This document shows, piece after piece, positions 1 to 11,309 of a stretch of DNA of 64,000 nt (the stretch's first letter is position 1; every line of letters starts with the position of its first letter). A program made the translations under genes and the position numbers. Location of the stretch: positions 2,689,950 through 2,753,949 of the forward strand of contig JAJEKV010000061.1 of the NCBI GenBank assembly GCA_021234155.1, written 5' to 3'. Under the pieces are notes generated by a model, which saw only the letters and a list, made by a program, of their open reading frames with translations, did no database searches and was not told the DNA's origin. Source of the stretch: Isoetes taiwanensis (lineage: Eukaryota; Streptophyta; Lycopodiopsida; Isoetales; Isoetaceae).

Positions 1-37
1 GCTAAGAGTTCACAATTTACTTGTGAGATTACATTAC

Positions 38-3000
38 CTTCTAAATGAATGTGCTCAAACTTAGACTGTAAACAATCCCACAGTGCCTTGGAACTTGGAA
101 AATTATCAGCATGCACAGTCATCAACACACAAGGAGTATGATAATACTCTAACACTATTGTCAACAAGAAACACTCTTGAGGGCTAAACAGTTATAAAAG
201 AAAAAGAAAACTAGCAATAGTACCTCGGCAAGTGTAATCCCATCACTTTCAACCTTGAGCCTTTTCCTTGACTGCACATAAAGCTTCAAATCAACAACGC
301 CTTTGGCTAATTTCTCACCCTGCACATTAATAATTGATCGACTCTGAGGGTGCAAGAGGAAATCTTCGTTCTCGCTCCCTGACCGCTTTCGTTCTGTAAT
401 ATCGAAGATTAACTCGCCGTGTTCCGCAATATCCTCATTTGCAAACTCATCCATTTCGATCAAAGTACGCTTGCGGCCTGTAAACTTCTCCAAAGATTGT
501 TGGCCTAGCTTCAAATACTGGATCGACGAGGCGGTTGGTATAGTGAAGCGTTGAAGATTCTTTACAAGTGACAAATGATAGTCAATGGTCTGGAATAAGA
601 AACGATATGAGCAAAATGTGTTTATAGTCCAGGACGATAATGCTAACAGGACTATAATGTTAACAGAGCCAATGCTTAGAATATGGACATGGTAGAATGT
701 CCTCATATTTATGTAGTAACATGGTTTCTAAGGACAACAAAGCATATATGATGTTATGACCTATATAACCTACCGTTGTCTTATAGATGGACTTTGCAAA
801 GCAAAAAAAAGTATTTGAAGATACGATTATGAGAGGATGTCTTTCAAATGTCGTCATGAGACAATTTTATGGATGGGCTTTGTAAAGCAGGCAAGCGACT
901 GTCACATATAACTGTCTAGATGGTCTGTTTTAATCTGCATTGGGTCTCTTTTATAATCTGCATTGGGTCTCTTTTATTCTCTTACCTGAAGGTAGAAGGA
1001 GAAAGAGGAGGATTTCTTTTGCCTTGAATTTATACTCTGATTCAAAAAAGCAGCATTCTGGCAGCCCAAAAACAAAGCGTATGATACTATAAGCGATGGC
1101 ATTACCTCAAGCTTCCATCTCAAGAGCAACTTGTTGAAAAAAAATGTATATCTTCTCTGCAATCCAAAGATTAGACAGGACCGAGGAAAGAAAAACACTC
1201 ATCTGCACATCATTTGCATTCAAAAAGGGCACTGCAGTTTCGTGTATAAGGGCTTGACATATCACTGCATATTGTGTGAAGCATGTAAAGGCAGCGGCCC
1301 ATGACAGTACCGGATCAGTAATGCAAATGTGGACTGACATCTCAGTTTTAAAGTTCACATGCTCTTTTAAGTGAGATGCTTGCAAGAGGATCCTTGCCTG
1401 ATGTTGTTACAATAATTCTCTTATAAATGGTCTTTGAAAGGCAGGATTGATGAAGCTCTACATTTTATGAAAGAAATGATGAAACTCGAATTCTTGCCAG
1501 ATGCTTTTACATATATCTGTCTTATATATGACCTCTGTAAGGCAGACAAAGAAGATCAAGCTCATAATTCATTTCTGATCATGATTTCTATTGGCAGCAC
1601 CCCAGATGCAATAATATATAACTTACGTTGATGTTGTAACCTACAGTTGTCTTATAGATGGACTCTGCAAAGCAAGAAAACTAGAAGAGGCCTGCAATGT
1701 TTTTGAAGATATGATCATGAGAGGATGTCTTTCAAATGTCGTTTACAATTGTCTTATGGATGGGCTCTGTAGGCTGGATACCACACTCTTTAAGACTATA
1801 TGATCGCCAAAGATGGCGCACCAGAAAACGTCACTTACAATTGTCTTATAGACGTCATTGCAAAATTGAGTAAACTAGAGACGGCTGTCTCTCTTTTGGA
1901 TGAAGTGATCAGAATGGGGTGTCCACCAACGACTGTCACATATAACTGTCTAGATGGTCTATGTAAAGCAAAAAACATAGATGATGCACAGAACCTTTTA
2001 CAAGGATATGATTCGCAAACAATATACACCTCATGTTTATTCATATAAAACACTTATAGATGGCTTCTGTAAGATATGTGACATAAGCAGAGTGCTCATT
2101 CTTTTAGAAAAGATGATTGAAAGAGGTTGCATGCCAGCTTTGGTGACATACACTTCTCTTATAGGTGGTCTTTGCAAAGCAACCAGAGTGGATGAAGCTC
2201 TTGGTCTTTTAGATGAAATAATTCAAAAAGGGTGTTTGGCAGACATAATTATATTCAGTTCTCTTCTAAACGGACTTTGCAATATAAACAGGACAAGTGA
2301 AGGATGTACTTTGTTCAGAGAGAGATTTAAGAGAGGATGCCTTCGGATTGTTATTACATGTAACTCTCTTATATAGGGTTTCTTCAATGCAAAAAACTGG
2401 ATAAAGCTCATGCATGCTCTCCAGATGTGTCGGAACATATAACACTCTTATTGCTGGGTTCAGAAAGGCAAGCAAGTTAGATGAAGCCCATGTTCTTCTA
2501 GATGAGATGGCTCAAAAAGGCTTTGTGCCTAATGGTCTCACATATGCCTCCCTTATACGTGGTGTTATATAATCACTACGATGCATGCCGGCCAATGAGA
2601 AGCTTGTTCTTCAATTTCTTCATTACATCAAGAAAGAAATGTAGAATGAATTTGCAGGTTGAAACTGGCATGTTGTGCATGGATGCATTTCTCCTCGGCC
2701 ATACAAATGAATCTCTCTTGCATAATGTTGGCTTTTCTGCACCATGGTTTCATGGTAGAACAATTTGCCATGTAAACCCATGGATTCCTAATAGATTCGC
2801 CATAAATCAGCATTGGATTTCTTTTATTCTCTTACCTGAAGGTAGGAGGAGGAAGCAGAGGATTGTTTTTGCCCTGAACTCTGACTGAAGAAAGCATCAT
2901 CCTTGGCAGTCCAAAAATGATATATGATATCGCAAATCCATGCAATAATGGCATTATCTCAAGCTTGGAATCTCTGCAATCCAATATTGGAAAAGGCCAA

Positions 3001-3678
3001 GATTTTTTTTAAAAAGAGGAGTCATATTTATGACCCCACGTCGTTTGCATTCAGAAAAGGCACTACAGTTTCATGATAGGGACAATAATACATACTTTCT
3101 ATACTTAACAATAAAGCATTCAGAACTCACCTGTAGTTCGTTTGTTGGATTGTGAAATGTCTCAAAGAACTCTTGAATATCCCTTGCACAAGCATCAATA
3201 GCCATTTGGCGAACATCATATGGAGTCTTCAGCTCTGTATCAAATTTATTAAATTGCGGCATATGATCCTCGCCTTGCATAATCTGAAACAGTTTAAACA
3301 GTTTAGGCATTGAATTCACACAATCTGAAACAGTTCGGGCATTCAAAATATTTAAGCTACATTATGATCCAATGGCAGTAAGCTTATAACCTATACTAAC
3401 CTCTACTAAAGGTTGATTTGATCGGAAAACACCCATAGTGTACAGATGAGGAGGAGACTTCAAAGGATCAGTCTTTCCGCAAACATGCTTCCGTGTCTTT
3501 GATGGACTTGGAATTGAAGTTGTGGGTTCATCTGCAGAGACAAAAATAAATAATAAAGCAATAAACCAAAATTCAAAACTAAGTTGCAAACCACAATAAG
3601 ATATACCTTCACCCGTCCCTGACGATGAATCTTTTACTTTAGACTTTGGCGCTTTTTTTAAGCAGCTAAGCATTGATC
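38..3678 (-). CDS. Multi-exon gene of unknown function (partial)
   Basis: Four minus-strand exons join in one open frame with canonical splice sites: 3607-3678, 3401-3531, 3131-3283 and 224-589. Phases agree at every junction: phase 1 after the first exon, then phase 0. The 5' end is not found, so the start lies upstream of 3678 or is missing. The joined product has a Lys/Ser-rich start, a segment with the motif KFDTELKTPYDVRQMA, and a charged C-terminal part with a KRSGSENED stretch; I recognise no family. A further candidate exon at 38-154 is open (it includes SSKALWDCLQSKFEH) but its phase does not match the 224-589 exon without a non-canonical acceptor, so it may belong to something else, for example a copia-gag-like fragment. 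The intron 590-3130 is large and holds decayed PPR sequence on the other strand. The exon structure is seen; that it is an expressed gene is inferred. Confidence 0.5.
765..935 (+). pseudogene. Decayed PPR-repeat fragment
   Basis: The sequence encodes broken pentatricopeptide repeat motifs of the type 'CLIDGLCKA' and 'MRGCLSNVV', with frameshifts. It is closely similar to the segment near 1640-1780 of the larger PPR pseudogene downstream, so it is probably the remnant of a second tandem copy. It lies antisense within the large intron of the minus-strand gene. Confidence 0.6.
950..1390 (+). repeat. Direct repeat, copy 1 (flank of PPR remnants)
   Basis: This stretch resembles 2815-3090 in order and sequence: both start with 'cttttattctcttacctgaagg', a 22-base match whose core is 'attctcttacctgaagg', then a conserved 'gcattacctcaagctt'-like block, then 'cgtttgcattcaraaa'. 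Each copy follows a PPR remnant. This suggests that a PPR gene together with its 3' flank was duplicated in tandem before both copies decayed. Confidence 0.6.
1385..2570 (+). pseudogene. PPR (pentatricopeptide repeat) protein pseudogene
   Basis: About ten degenerate 35-residue PPR motifs run across three frames: for example 'GRIDEALHFMKEM', 'TYSCLIDGLCKARK', 'NVTYNCLIDVIAK', 'VYSYKTLIDGFCK', 'TYTSLIGGLCKATRVDEA'. The motif spacing is that of P-class PPR proteins, which normally bind organellar RNA. The frame is broken by several frameshifts and by a TAG at about 2376. No start codon, transit peptide or complete frame is visible. It lies antisense in the intron of the flanking minus-strand gene. 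Family assignment is secure; the pseudogene status could only be overturned by a corrected sequence. Confidence 0.85.
2815..3090 (+). repeat. Direct repeat, copy 2
   Basis: Partner of 950-1390; same block order with small deletions. It runs up to the splice donor end of the minus-strand exon 3131-3283. Confidence 0.55.
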
Positions 3679-3689
3679 CTGAATTGAGA

Positions 3690-4890
3690 CTTAAAATAGT
3701 TAGAAGTTAAGAGTTAGCTAATACCTAACAGACAACATAACATAACATGACGTATAACTACATACTAACGTGTTAGCTTCAAACCACAAAATGGAAAAAT
3801 AAGATTTTGACAATTCAAGGCATCGACTAGACTATTTCAGCATGTTTCAGCACGTAGATTATAAATTTGCAATAAAATCCTCTGAAATCATACTCTAGCC
3901 TATCCTAATCACGGCTGCAACTCAAACAAGCCTAGTGTTTGAGGCTTTTAATTTGTTGGTCATAAATAAATTAAGGCATTTTGTTCTAGTTTATCTGCTT
4001 AAACTTGATTTGGTGCAGAATCTTCCTTTGGGCTCTGCAGCTAATATTCCTGTAAAAAATGGGGACAGAGTAGGTTGCAGGAGCAAAAAGATTAGTGATA
4101 TATATATATCCTAATACCAAACGTCTTGGTAAAGGATGGAGGGAAATTGTGCCAAAAAGAGAGGTCTTATGGCCGAAGATAAGATATGTCATTTTCAAGT
4201 GCATGTTGCAGCGCATTGAGTGCTGATGAGGAGGCATCGAGGAAGGCAGGCTTTGGGAACTAACAAAGACATAGTGATGGACCTGGTAGTAACAAGTGAA
4301 CCACAGAGACTGTTGAAGGATTTTGGCAGTGGTTGGCGAGCTTGAAAGTGTGAAATGCCAACCCAACAGGGATCTATGTGATCTATGGGATGAACCTAGA
4401 GGTGAAACTGATAGCAGCAAGAGAACTACAACGATTGTGATGGGAATTTGGCAGTGAATGGCGAGCCTGCAATGTGAAATGCGAGTAAAAGACCTGAGAA
4501 TGAAGCTCATAACAGCAAGGGAACAAAAGGTGAAGGTGGTGGCAAAGAGGGGGCCAGGGAGTCTGCCCACAGATCTTGGCATTGGAAGGCAAATTTGCGA
4601 ATGCATGTTTGAGACTTTAAGCTCAAAGGAAAGTTAAAGCCCATGGTTTCTTGGTCAAAGCTCTTAAGAAGAAGCAACCTCCTAAAGGGAAAAGCTTCCA
4701 GAACTAGATTGTGGACGATATTTTTGCTCATTACTGCAATGTTGATGAGCATGCAAGTCTCTTCCTTCTATGGAGCCTGGCGAGGAAACCCGATAATTAC
4801 TAGATATGCAAATTCTGTGTGACCAGGATGTATTGGGATGCAAACTGCTATGGCTGGCACAAGATGGTGTCACCTCGCTTTGCAACAGGG
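3690..4890. other. No gene recognised; one imperfect tandem repeat
   Basis: No open frame here resembles a protein. About 4322-4530 contains two imperfect copies of a unit of about 125 bp, sharing 'ttggcagt..ttggcgagc' and 'gcagcaag.gaac'. The rest is AT-rich sequence without recognisable structure. Confidence 0.5.
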
Positions 4891-5808
4891 CTGGAAAAGG
4901 TTTTATGAAGGTTATAAGGGGTGCTAAGAATTCAGGATCTCTGCACATGATCATTCAGACTGCTGTACTGATTGAGTCATTGACTCATTTGGGTGTTAAG
5001 TCAGTTCGTGTTCTTGCAACGTATTTTCTACCCAAGATCATGCTGCTGCAGCTATTGCCCGTGACAGTGCTATCATATTTGCTTGGAACGGAGAAACTCT
5101 AGAAGAATATTGGTGGTTCATTGCGCGTGCTCTTGATTGGGGTCCAGGAGGTGACCATGATCTGATTGTTGATGATGATGGTGATGCTACCTTGTTTATC
5201 CATGAGGGTGTCAAGGCTGACGCATATGCTAAGGATAGTACTCTGCCTGATCCATCTTCTACAGACAATATGGAGTTCAAGTTTGTCTTGACTATTCTGA
5301 AAAATGGCATCCAGAAAAATTCTAACAAGTACCACCAGATTGTGAAGAGACTTGTTGGTGTATCAGAAGGAACTACCACTGGTGTCAAGAAATTGTATCA
5401 GATTCAGGCAAATGGTACTCTTCTCATTCCTGCAATCAATGCCAATGACTCAGCGACCAAGAGCAAGTTTGATAATCTTTATGGCTTCCCTTCCCGATGG
5501 ACTTATGAGGGCAACTAATGTTATGTTTGCCGGCAAGGTGAGGTTTGTGGCAATGGCGATGTTGGCAAGGATTGTGCTGCAGAAATGAAGGCTGCAGGTG
5601 CACAAGTGGTTATTACAGAGATTGACCCCATCTATGCTTTGCAGGCTACCATGGAAGGTTACCAGGTTCTTACTTTGAATGATGTTGGTGAGGCTGGCAT
5701 ATTTGTGACCACTACTGGTAACAAGGACATCATCATGGTTGGTCACATGAATAAAATAAAGAACAATGTCATTATTTGTTTGCTGCCTTTTAATAAGCTG
5801 ATATAGAT
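4890..5808 (+). pseudogene. SAHH: S-adenosyl-L-homocysteine hydrolase pseudogene (partial)
   Basis: The family hydrolyses S-adenosylhomocysteine to adenosine and homocysteine using bound NAD. The translation shows 'GSLHMIIQTAVLIE', 'IARDSAIIFAWNGETLEEYWW', 'ALDWGPGG', 'DLIVDDDGDATLFIHEGV', 'RLVGVSEGTTTGVK', 'NGTLLIPAINANDS', 'KFDNLYG', the NAD-binding '[10 protein letters not shown]', and '[11 protein letters not shown]', in that order. Only the N-terminal and NAD-domain part is present (about the middle 60 percent of a protein normally near 485 residues); the end fades after 'KNNVIIC'. At least three frameshifts separate the pieces. No intron interrupts it, so a retroposed copy is possible, but I see no poly(A) tail or target duplication. 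It cannot encode an active enzyme as read. Confidence 0.88.
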
Positions 5809-5949
5809 GCTGCATAAGATGACTAATCTAACCTGGTTAAGTTAGACATATCAAGATCAGCTGTAGAGTAGCATCAGCACAGTAGCATCAAGTAGCATCA
5901 GAATACCTTGCGCTAGTTAACAAAAGGCTCAAATAGAATTTGCATTGCC

Positions 5950-8900
5950 TTATATAGGATTAACCTTCATGCCCTCCAATTTGAGCTTCTTAATTTTGTC
6001 ACTAGAAAGTCCGACATATTCTGGCTCCAAACTGGGATCTGCTGCGAAATGGGAATGTTCCTTTAACTCAACCTGCAATTATAGTTTCATGTAAAATTAT
6101 CACAAATAGAATTCATGCAAACTTTGCTTCCAAAATCAAATCCTCAAAACCTCTTAATCTAGGACACCAAAACCAGTTTTCTATTCCTGTTTTCTGATTT
6201 CAGATTTGGCGCCGGAGAATGCAAGAAAAGCAAGAAAGCATTTCCATTTCCGGCTTCCCACCGAATTTTGGTCAAATTTTGTCACGAAAGTAAACATAAA
6301 AAGTAGTTTGTCACGAATGCACCATTTTCCACGCGTGAGAAAAAATTGTTTGTTATTTCAATGGTCCATAGCTAGATTATAGGCCACAATAGAAATAGGG
6401 TTTTTCTTTGGCAACCAATAGTTTATTGCCACGTGGCAAGTCCCTACAACGCAAAATGGAAGTCGGCTAACCCCATCCACATGACTAACCCTTGGAGCCG
6501 TTTTCAAGGTTACTTTAGATGTCACCGCTGCATTGCTCTTCCTTCAAAGTTTTCGCACTGTTTTCGAGCAAAGTTCTTCCTTAGAGTTGTTGCCACCACA
6601 TTGTTCTTTGAGTCCTTGATAGAGTTTTCGTAGGGCAGGCCTAAGCTTTTTCTTTACCATTTCTTTCCCACGATCAGGAAGTCCATGGCTCAATAGCAGT
6701 TTTTCTGTAGCTGCATTGCCTACATAGCTTCTCAACCCTGAGATGCAAATTTGCAGGGCAGAGTTTCGTAGGACAATGCAAAATTTTTGCAAAGCAGTTA
6801 AGTTAAATTTCCGCCGGATTTGCTGAACAAGTATCAAATCTTTGCCAATCTATTCATGAGCTCTAATATAGAAACTACAAGAGGAAGATAAAACATATGT
6901 TTCCCTATTTCTATTTCGTGAGGGAATGGTATGTCTCTGTATATCCACCGGATAAACATGGAATGGCAGACCAAATGCCATTTTCATGTGCGTAGGCTTG
7001 ATCAATTATATAAATATGCTCTAACTAAATGTGGTAATAGTTTTTGCCTTGTTTGCCCTTCCCTTTCTAGTAAATGCCTGTTAATTTGGAAAAATACTAG
7101 GGGTGCTTGGAGGCCATAAGTTTGGATAGATAAGAATGCTATGTTTAAATGTGCTAGTAAGTAGCATATTTGCCCTATGTTTCAACTTCACAACATTTGC
7201 CTTATCTTTACAAGAAATTTATCGCGGCGGCCAAGGCCGCCGCGAACATTTCTCTTTCCCACAACGTGTAAATAGAGAAGCAAATCACTCCTCCTAATCC
7301 TCTCATGTATATTGCATCAACATGCAGGAGAACCTGCACTTTATGCCCTTCCTATTTATCCTAATCCTCTCACTTATATTGCAACAACATTGGACATGCA
7401 AGAGTTGAACCTGCACTTTATGACCCTGTGTTCTAGCGCCTGAACAATAGAACCTGTGTTCTAGCGCCTGAACAATAGAAAAGTGCTGTCTCATGACAAT
7501 AAGATCTCACATAATATCATCACACATTTTTGAACATTCCTTTTTACACACTTTGGAATCTACAAATAGTCAATATTTGTTTTGGAAGATAAGTAGACAT
7601 ATCTTTTTTTACAAATGCTACTCCAACACCTAAGAGGCAAAAGGGCCGCAAATCTTTGTGCTAAGAGAAGAATACATTGTTTGGCACATTGATTCCAATG
7701 GGTATGTTCCATCTGTTGTAGCTCGCCATAGAAGCAGGTCTGCAATGGAATAAAGCTATTATTATCAAAAAACACATACAATGGCTACATTACCTCAGAT
7801 CCAAATCTCATTTGCTTCATTTATATCAAACAATATGCTAAAGGCCGATAGAAACCTTTGGTGGCTTCATTATGTTTAGACCATAATCCGGATATTATCA
7901 ATCATAGCTTTCTGAATCATATATATACGTAAGCATCGGTAATGCTTGGTTCATCGCGCCTTGCCTTGATTGAAGCATAGATGTAGTTACATGTCAATCC
8001 TAAGAAGTGTCTCATATATTTGGATTTCGCCAAGCGACAACCGGATTGACTTTCAAAGCATCTTATACTTGTGTAAATAACATGAATTAATAAAAGGAAA
8101 CATTTCATCGATAACACATTGCAAACCACTAACGACACGCAACCCATTGGAAACGAATACATCTCTTTATCAAGAAATAGAAGTAGAACGAACCCCTAGA
8201 CATGTAAAGCATAGTTATCTGATGGACTGGTCTGTGTGAAGGAATTTAAACATCAACATCTATGACAGACATGCTAGAAGCTTTTACTCATGCTTCATTT
8301 CTTCATATCTACTGTCAAAATCAGATTGCTAGTGCCATAAATTATTGCTCTAAAAGTGCACGTCACCAGAACAAAATCTACATAAGAACAATCTTTGCGC
8401 CTATATCCATGATACACTAAGGTTTTAGAAGCTAGACATTGGAGAACATTCTGTTCTTTTTTAATTCCCTATACAAAAACCACTATAAATCTAGGGATAG
8501 AGAGGACTATAAAATAAATTGCATGCACTACCTGGACATGGTCCAATACTCTGTCTCCATTGATGTTTCCATGCAACCTTCCTGTCTGAAGCCAGGGCCG
8601 TAAAATATTTTTGAACTTAGAATCCGCTAGAAGAATTGAAATAGCTCATTGCCAAAAAACAGAAAGATTTGAAAATTTTCGAAACAGCAGAGCCTATGCA
8701 TATAGTAAATAAAGAATCCATAATGCTAGTGCTAGTACCTTAGCCCACACAACTCATGGGAATAATAGTTATTGCAAATAAAATTTTGGAGACATTACCT
8801 ATGTGCAATATTTTGAAGCTTAGATCAAAACCAATGGGATGGATAACTTACATACAATATGCCCTATAGTTAGATGCACAGCTTCAATCCCTTCTTTATG

Positions 8901-8988
8901 TTCAACAACAACATTCGGCAACCCTAGTGCTACTGTATGATTTGCTATCATTGAATAATGTGCCCATTTTTGCAAATTCCTATCCAGT
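5950..8988 (-). CDS. Unrecognised gene, three 3' exons (partial)
   Basis: Three minus-strand segments with good splice signals join in frame: 8856-8988 (acceptor after 'ttatttatag'; donor GTATGT, with an alternative GTAAGT four bases further on), 8532-8585 (54 nt), and 5950-6072, which ends in a TAA. The product reads ...'NHTVALGLPNVVVEHKEG'..., 'TGRLHGNINGDRVLDHVQ', then 'VELKEHSHFAADPSLEPEY' and a Lys-rich end. I do not recognise the family. The 2.4-kb intron before the last exon is long for this locus, so the last exon may belong to another gene. It follows the PNG1-like exons on the same strand and could be the 3' part of a fused or rearranged transcript. Confidence 0.35.
6080..8500. other. 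No gene recognised; short perfect hairpin
   Basis: AT-rich sequence without convincing exons. It contains a perfect GC-rich inverted repeat at about 7220-7243 (CGCGGCGGCC, AA, GGCCGCCGCG) and, just upstream, a short block ('gccctatgtttcaac') that recurs near 12630. An imperfect direct duplication of 'gttctagcgcctgaacaatagaa' type lies near 7430-7480. Confidence 0.45.
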
Positions 8989-9059
8989 CTATAAATAAAG
9001 CTAACTTAACCCATCAGCTATAATGAAAGAAATGGTGAGTCCTCGTCTAGACGTAAATG

Positions 9060-10028
9060 CCAAATGTGCAAATTAAATAAAGACCTCAACCTTTAAAGGT
9101 TCATTATAACGGGAAACCGTGTGATACTATTACAAAGGTTGCAACTGCATAGTAGTAACCAAGCTAGTAGCCTTGTCAAAATTGCGGTTGCTAACGTTGA
9201 ATATTCAAAATGTTGTCAAGAAGGATACTCAAGAAAAGATTCCAAACACACCAAAAGACTTCAACCCGATTTGCTCCATAAAGCAGATCTTCTGAACTTG
9301 GAGGTCCATGACCAATTGAAATTGTTTCAGATTCGCAGAAGATACATGGAGGTGAGTTTACCCATCTGAGGTAACAACAATGAGGACCATCAAATGCACA
9401 TACGAGCAAAAAGTCTACTTGTTAGAAGAGATCTTCTGGCTTTCCTTGGCAGGTCTTAGCACAAAGTCGTAGACAAAGAATCGAATTGAACAAAAAAAGC
9501 TTATCCATAACAGTATTATCTAAATGAAATACGGAAGAGAGAAAAACCATATAGTGCATTTGAAGTTTTTGCAACAATTGACATTAGCATTATACCTTCT
9601 AATCATGTTTGCTTGTTAAGAAGAAGAAGAAAGAAAACCTGAAATGTGACTTGAACCAGTACAAAAGTTGCACTAGCACAGAATGCTCAATTTCGGGTCT
9701 GCTTGGATCAAAGTTACGCTCCTGCAGATCAAAGCAGAGTCAATTTCCCTCAATTAGGAAATTAACGTTGTAAATCCATGATTCCAAATTCAATAAATGA
9801 AGCATGCCTTAGCCAAAGGCAACAACAAACCTTCTTCTTGGATCATTGAAAGGGATCATCTCCAAGCTGACACTTTGACGTAAAGGGTCATCATAATTTG
9901 AGAAAAGTGGAATTATTAAAAATCTAGGGGAATTGAGATTAAGAAGCAAAGATGAGACGTACCGCTATTACTTGATCCACATAATACTGTAATTTGCTAT
10001 CCAGATCTGATCGACCACGGATATCCAT
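9060..10028 (-). pseudogene. PNG1: Peptide:N-glycanase (PNG1-like), 5' half only
   Basis: PNGase removes N-glycans from misfolded glycoproteins in the cytosol. Minus-strand segments match the plant enzyme in order: 9963-10028 ('LDSKLQYYVDQVIA'), about 9830-9895 ('YDDPLRQSVSLEMIPF'), 9639-9721 ('ERNFDPSRPEIEHS..LLYWFKSHF'), 9251-9365 ('RWVNSPPCIFC' ... 'YGANRVEVF') and about 9070-9151 ('CNLCNSITRF', then 'RYNEPLK' after a one-base loss in a C run). With a donor GTGTGT at 9250-9249 the two zinc-binding CxxC pairs are both kept. The junction 9639/9365 restores the Arg-Trp-Val-Asn motif. The transglutaminase-like core that should follow (the 'GRCGEWAN' Cys box and the His and Asp boxes) is not found downstream. 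The locus is therefore probably a truncated pseudogene, unless the rest is displaced. Confidence 0.7.
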
Positions 10029-10110
10029 TGTCCTTAGACGGAAGCGGAGGAACAATAACCAGGTCAGCAACCCATATGATATGGGTTTGGTATAGGTTAT
10101 TGAAATTGCC

Positions 10111-10189
10111 TGCTTAGAAATCGTCTGGAAAATACCTGAGATGGAATTGCGCTTAGAAATCGTCTGGAAAATACCTGAGATGGAATTGC
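10111..10189. repeat. 39-bp tandem duplication
   Basis: Two nearly identical units of 'gcttagaaatcgtctgg...' follow head to tail; a third, diverged copy lies at about 10438-10468. It sits upstream of the PNG1-like exons. Confidence 0.8.
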
Positions 10190-10787
10190 CATCAAGATGT
10201 GTTGTCTCGGTGATGTTGCATGCTATACACATCCAAAAACGACATTTTCAGGTCTTTGTTGGCGCATGGCTTCCTGGAACAGAAGGCACAAAACCAAATA
10301 AAGATCCATCACATGCTTGGGTTGGACAAACGTTAAGACAAACCTTGCTTTCTAAGCAGAGAGCGACCTCTTAGACTTGCAAGCCAATCTTCCTCCACAT
10401 ACTGAAAATATGAAAGCATACATAGGCTTGAAATCGCCTGCTTAGAAATCGCCTGGAAAATTCCTGGACCTGTAAACCAAATGCAAAATGAAATAAATAG
10501 GGCATAATGGAAGAATGTGAAACAAAATTGTACGTAGTTGAGCTGAAAAGGAGTCTCACAAAAATAGTGTATAAAACATAACCCAAGTTTGTGAGCAGTT
10601 CTCTGAGATCTATCTACATAATATGCTTATCTCTGTCATGGAAACTAGGAATCACAGAAAGAAAAAACTACAAAATCTAGAACTAGAACCCTCTGCTAAA
10701 AGAGAGCAAACATACAAATTTGCACCTTTTCCTTCTAAAAGCAGCTTTTCTTCCATAACAGTGCAATGGAAATTTCAATACACTCAC

Positions 10788-11110
10788 CAGGAGTAGGAAG
10801 ATTGTTGGAATAAGAATTGCATACACAGGATATTTGGCAGTGCGCCGGAATGGAAACAGCCCAAGGCTGTGCCATTCAATATGCTCCTGAGATGATGCAG
10901 ATCTGTGAGATTTGTGTTCCACTGTATCATGCAGGATTATGTTACCCTGCTTATCAAGGCAATGAAACCTAACAAAAACACAGGCATCTTCTACTATGAT
11001 TCTCATGCACCAGTACATAAGCTTGTGGGCTTACCTTACAATTGAAGAGACAGACTGCTGCATGGTGCCATGGTCGTTGCCGGATCCTTCTTCCATTGCA
11101 CTGCCATGAT
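10788..11110 (-). pseudogene. Sm-like protein (LSMD1/NAA38 type), copy A
   Basis: The minus-strand translation contains the Sm-fold segment 'MRIIVEDACVFVRFHCLDKQ' followed by 'GNIILHDTVEHKSHRS' and 'LGLFPF', matching plant LSMD1-like proteins (an auxiliary subunit of the NatC N-terminal acetyltransferase). The N-terminus is probably 'MEEGSGNDHG'. A donor GTGAGT ends the exon at 10788; no following exon is identified. An in-frame TAA at 11031-11033 interrupts the reading frame, where copy B has CAA. A 64-bp GT-AG intron could remove it (GTAAGC at 11033 to TTAG before 10969), but that would also remove conserved Sm residues. Most likely broken, but a splice variant cannot be excluded. Confidence 0.65.
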
Positions 11111-11154
11111 GCACACATGACCTATTATTATCCTTCAAAATAATAACCATGCAA

Positions 11155-11300
11155 AGATTACCCTGACATCTTCTACTCCGATTCTCATGCACTGGTACAG
11201 AAGCTTTTGGGCTTGCGTTACAATTGGAGAGAGACTGCTCCACGATGCCATGGTCATTGCCAGATTCTTCTTCCATTGCACTGCCATAATGCATACAACC
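11155..11300 (-). pseudogene. Sm-like protein, duplicated 5' half (copy B)
   Basis: Tandem copy of the 5' part of copy A, offset by about 185 bp: 'MEEESGNDHG', then in the next frame 'SPIVTQAQKLLYQCMRIGVED'. Homology stops just before the 'RFHCLDKQ' segment, so only half a domain is present. It lies upstream of copy A on the same strand and could act as its leader. Confidence 0.65.
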
Positions 11301-11309
11301 ATTTGATTT

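Noticed and set aside
38-154. Copia gag (UBN2-like) fragment on the minus strand
   Set aside because: 'SSKALWDCLQSKFEH' is suggestive, but the stretch is too short and may equally be an exon of the adjacent gene; not called as an element.
3986-4606. 206-codon minus-strand open frame
   Set aside because: Low-complexity Ser/His/Leu composition over an imperfect tandem repeat; no sign of a real protein.
10200-10290. Short similarity to a GH3 beta-glucosidase motif ('FVGAWLPGTEGT') on the plus strand
   Set aside because: Only about 12 residues agree and nothing around it supports the family; could be chance.
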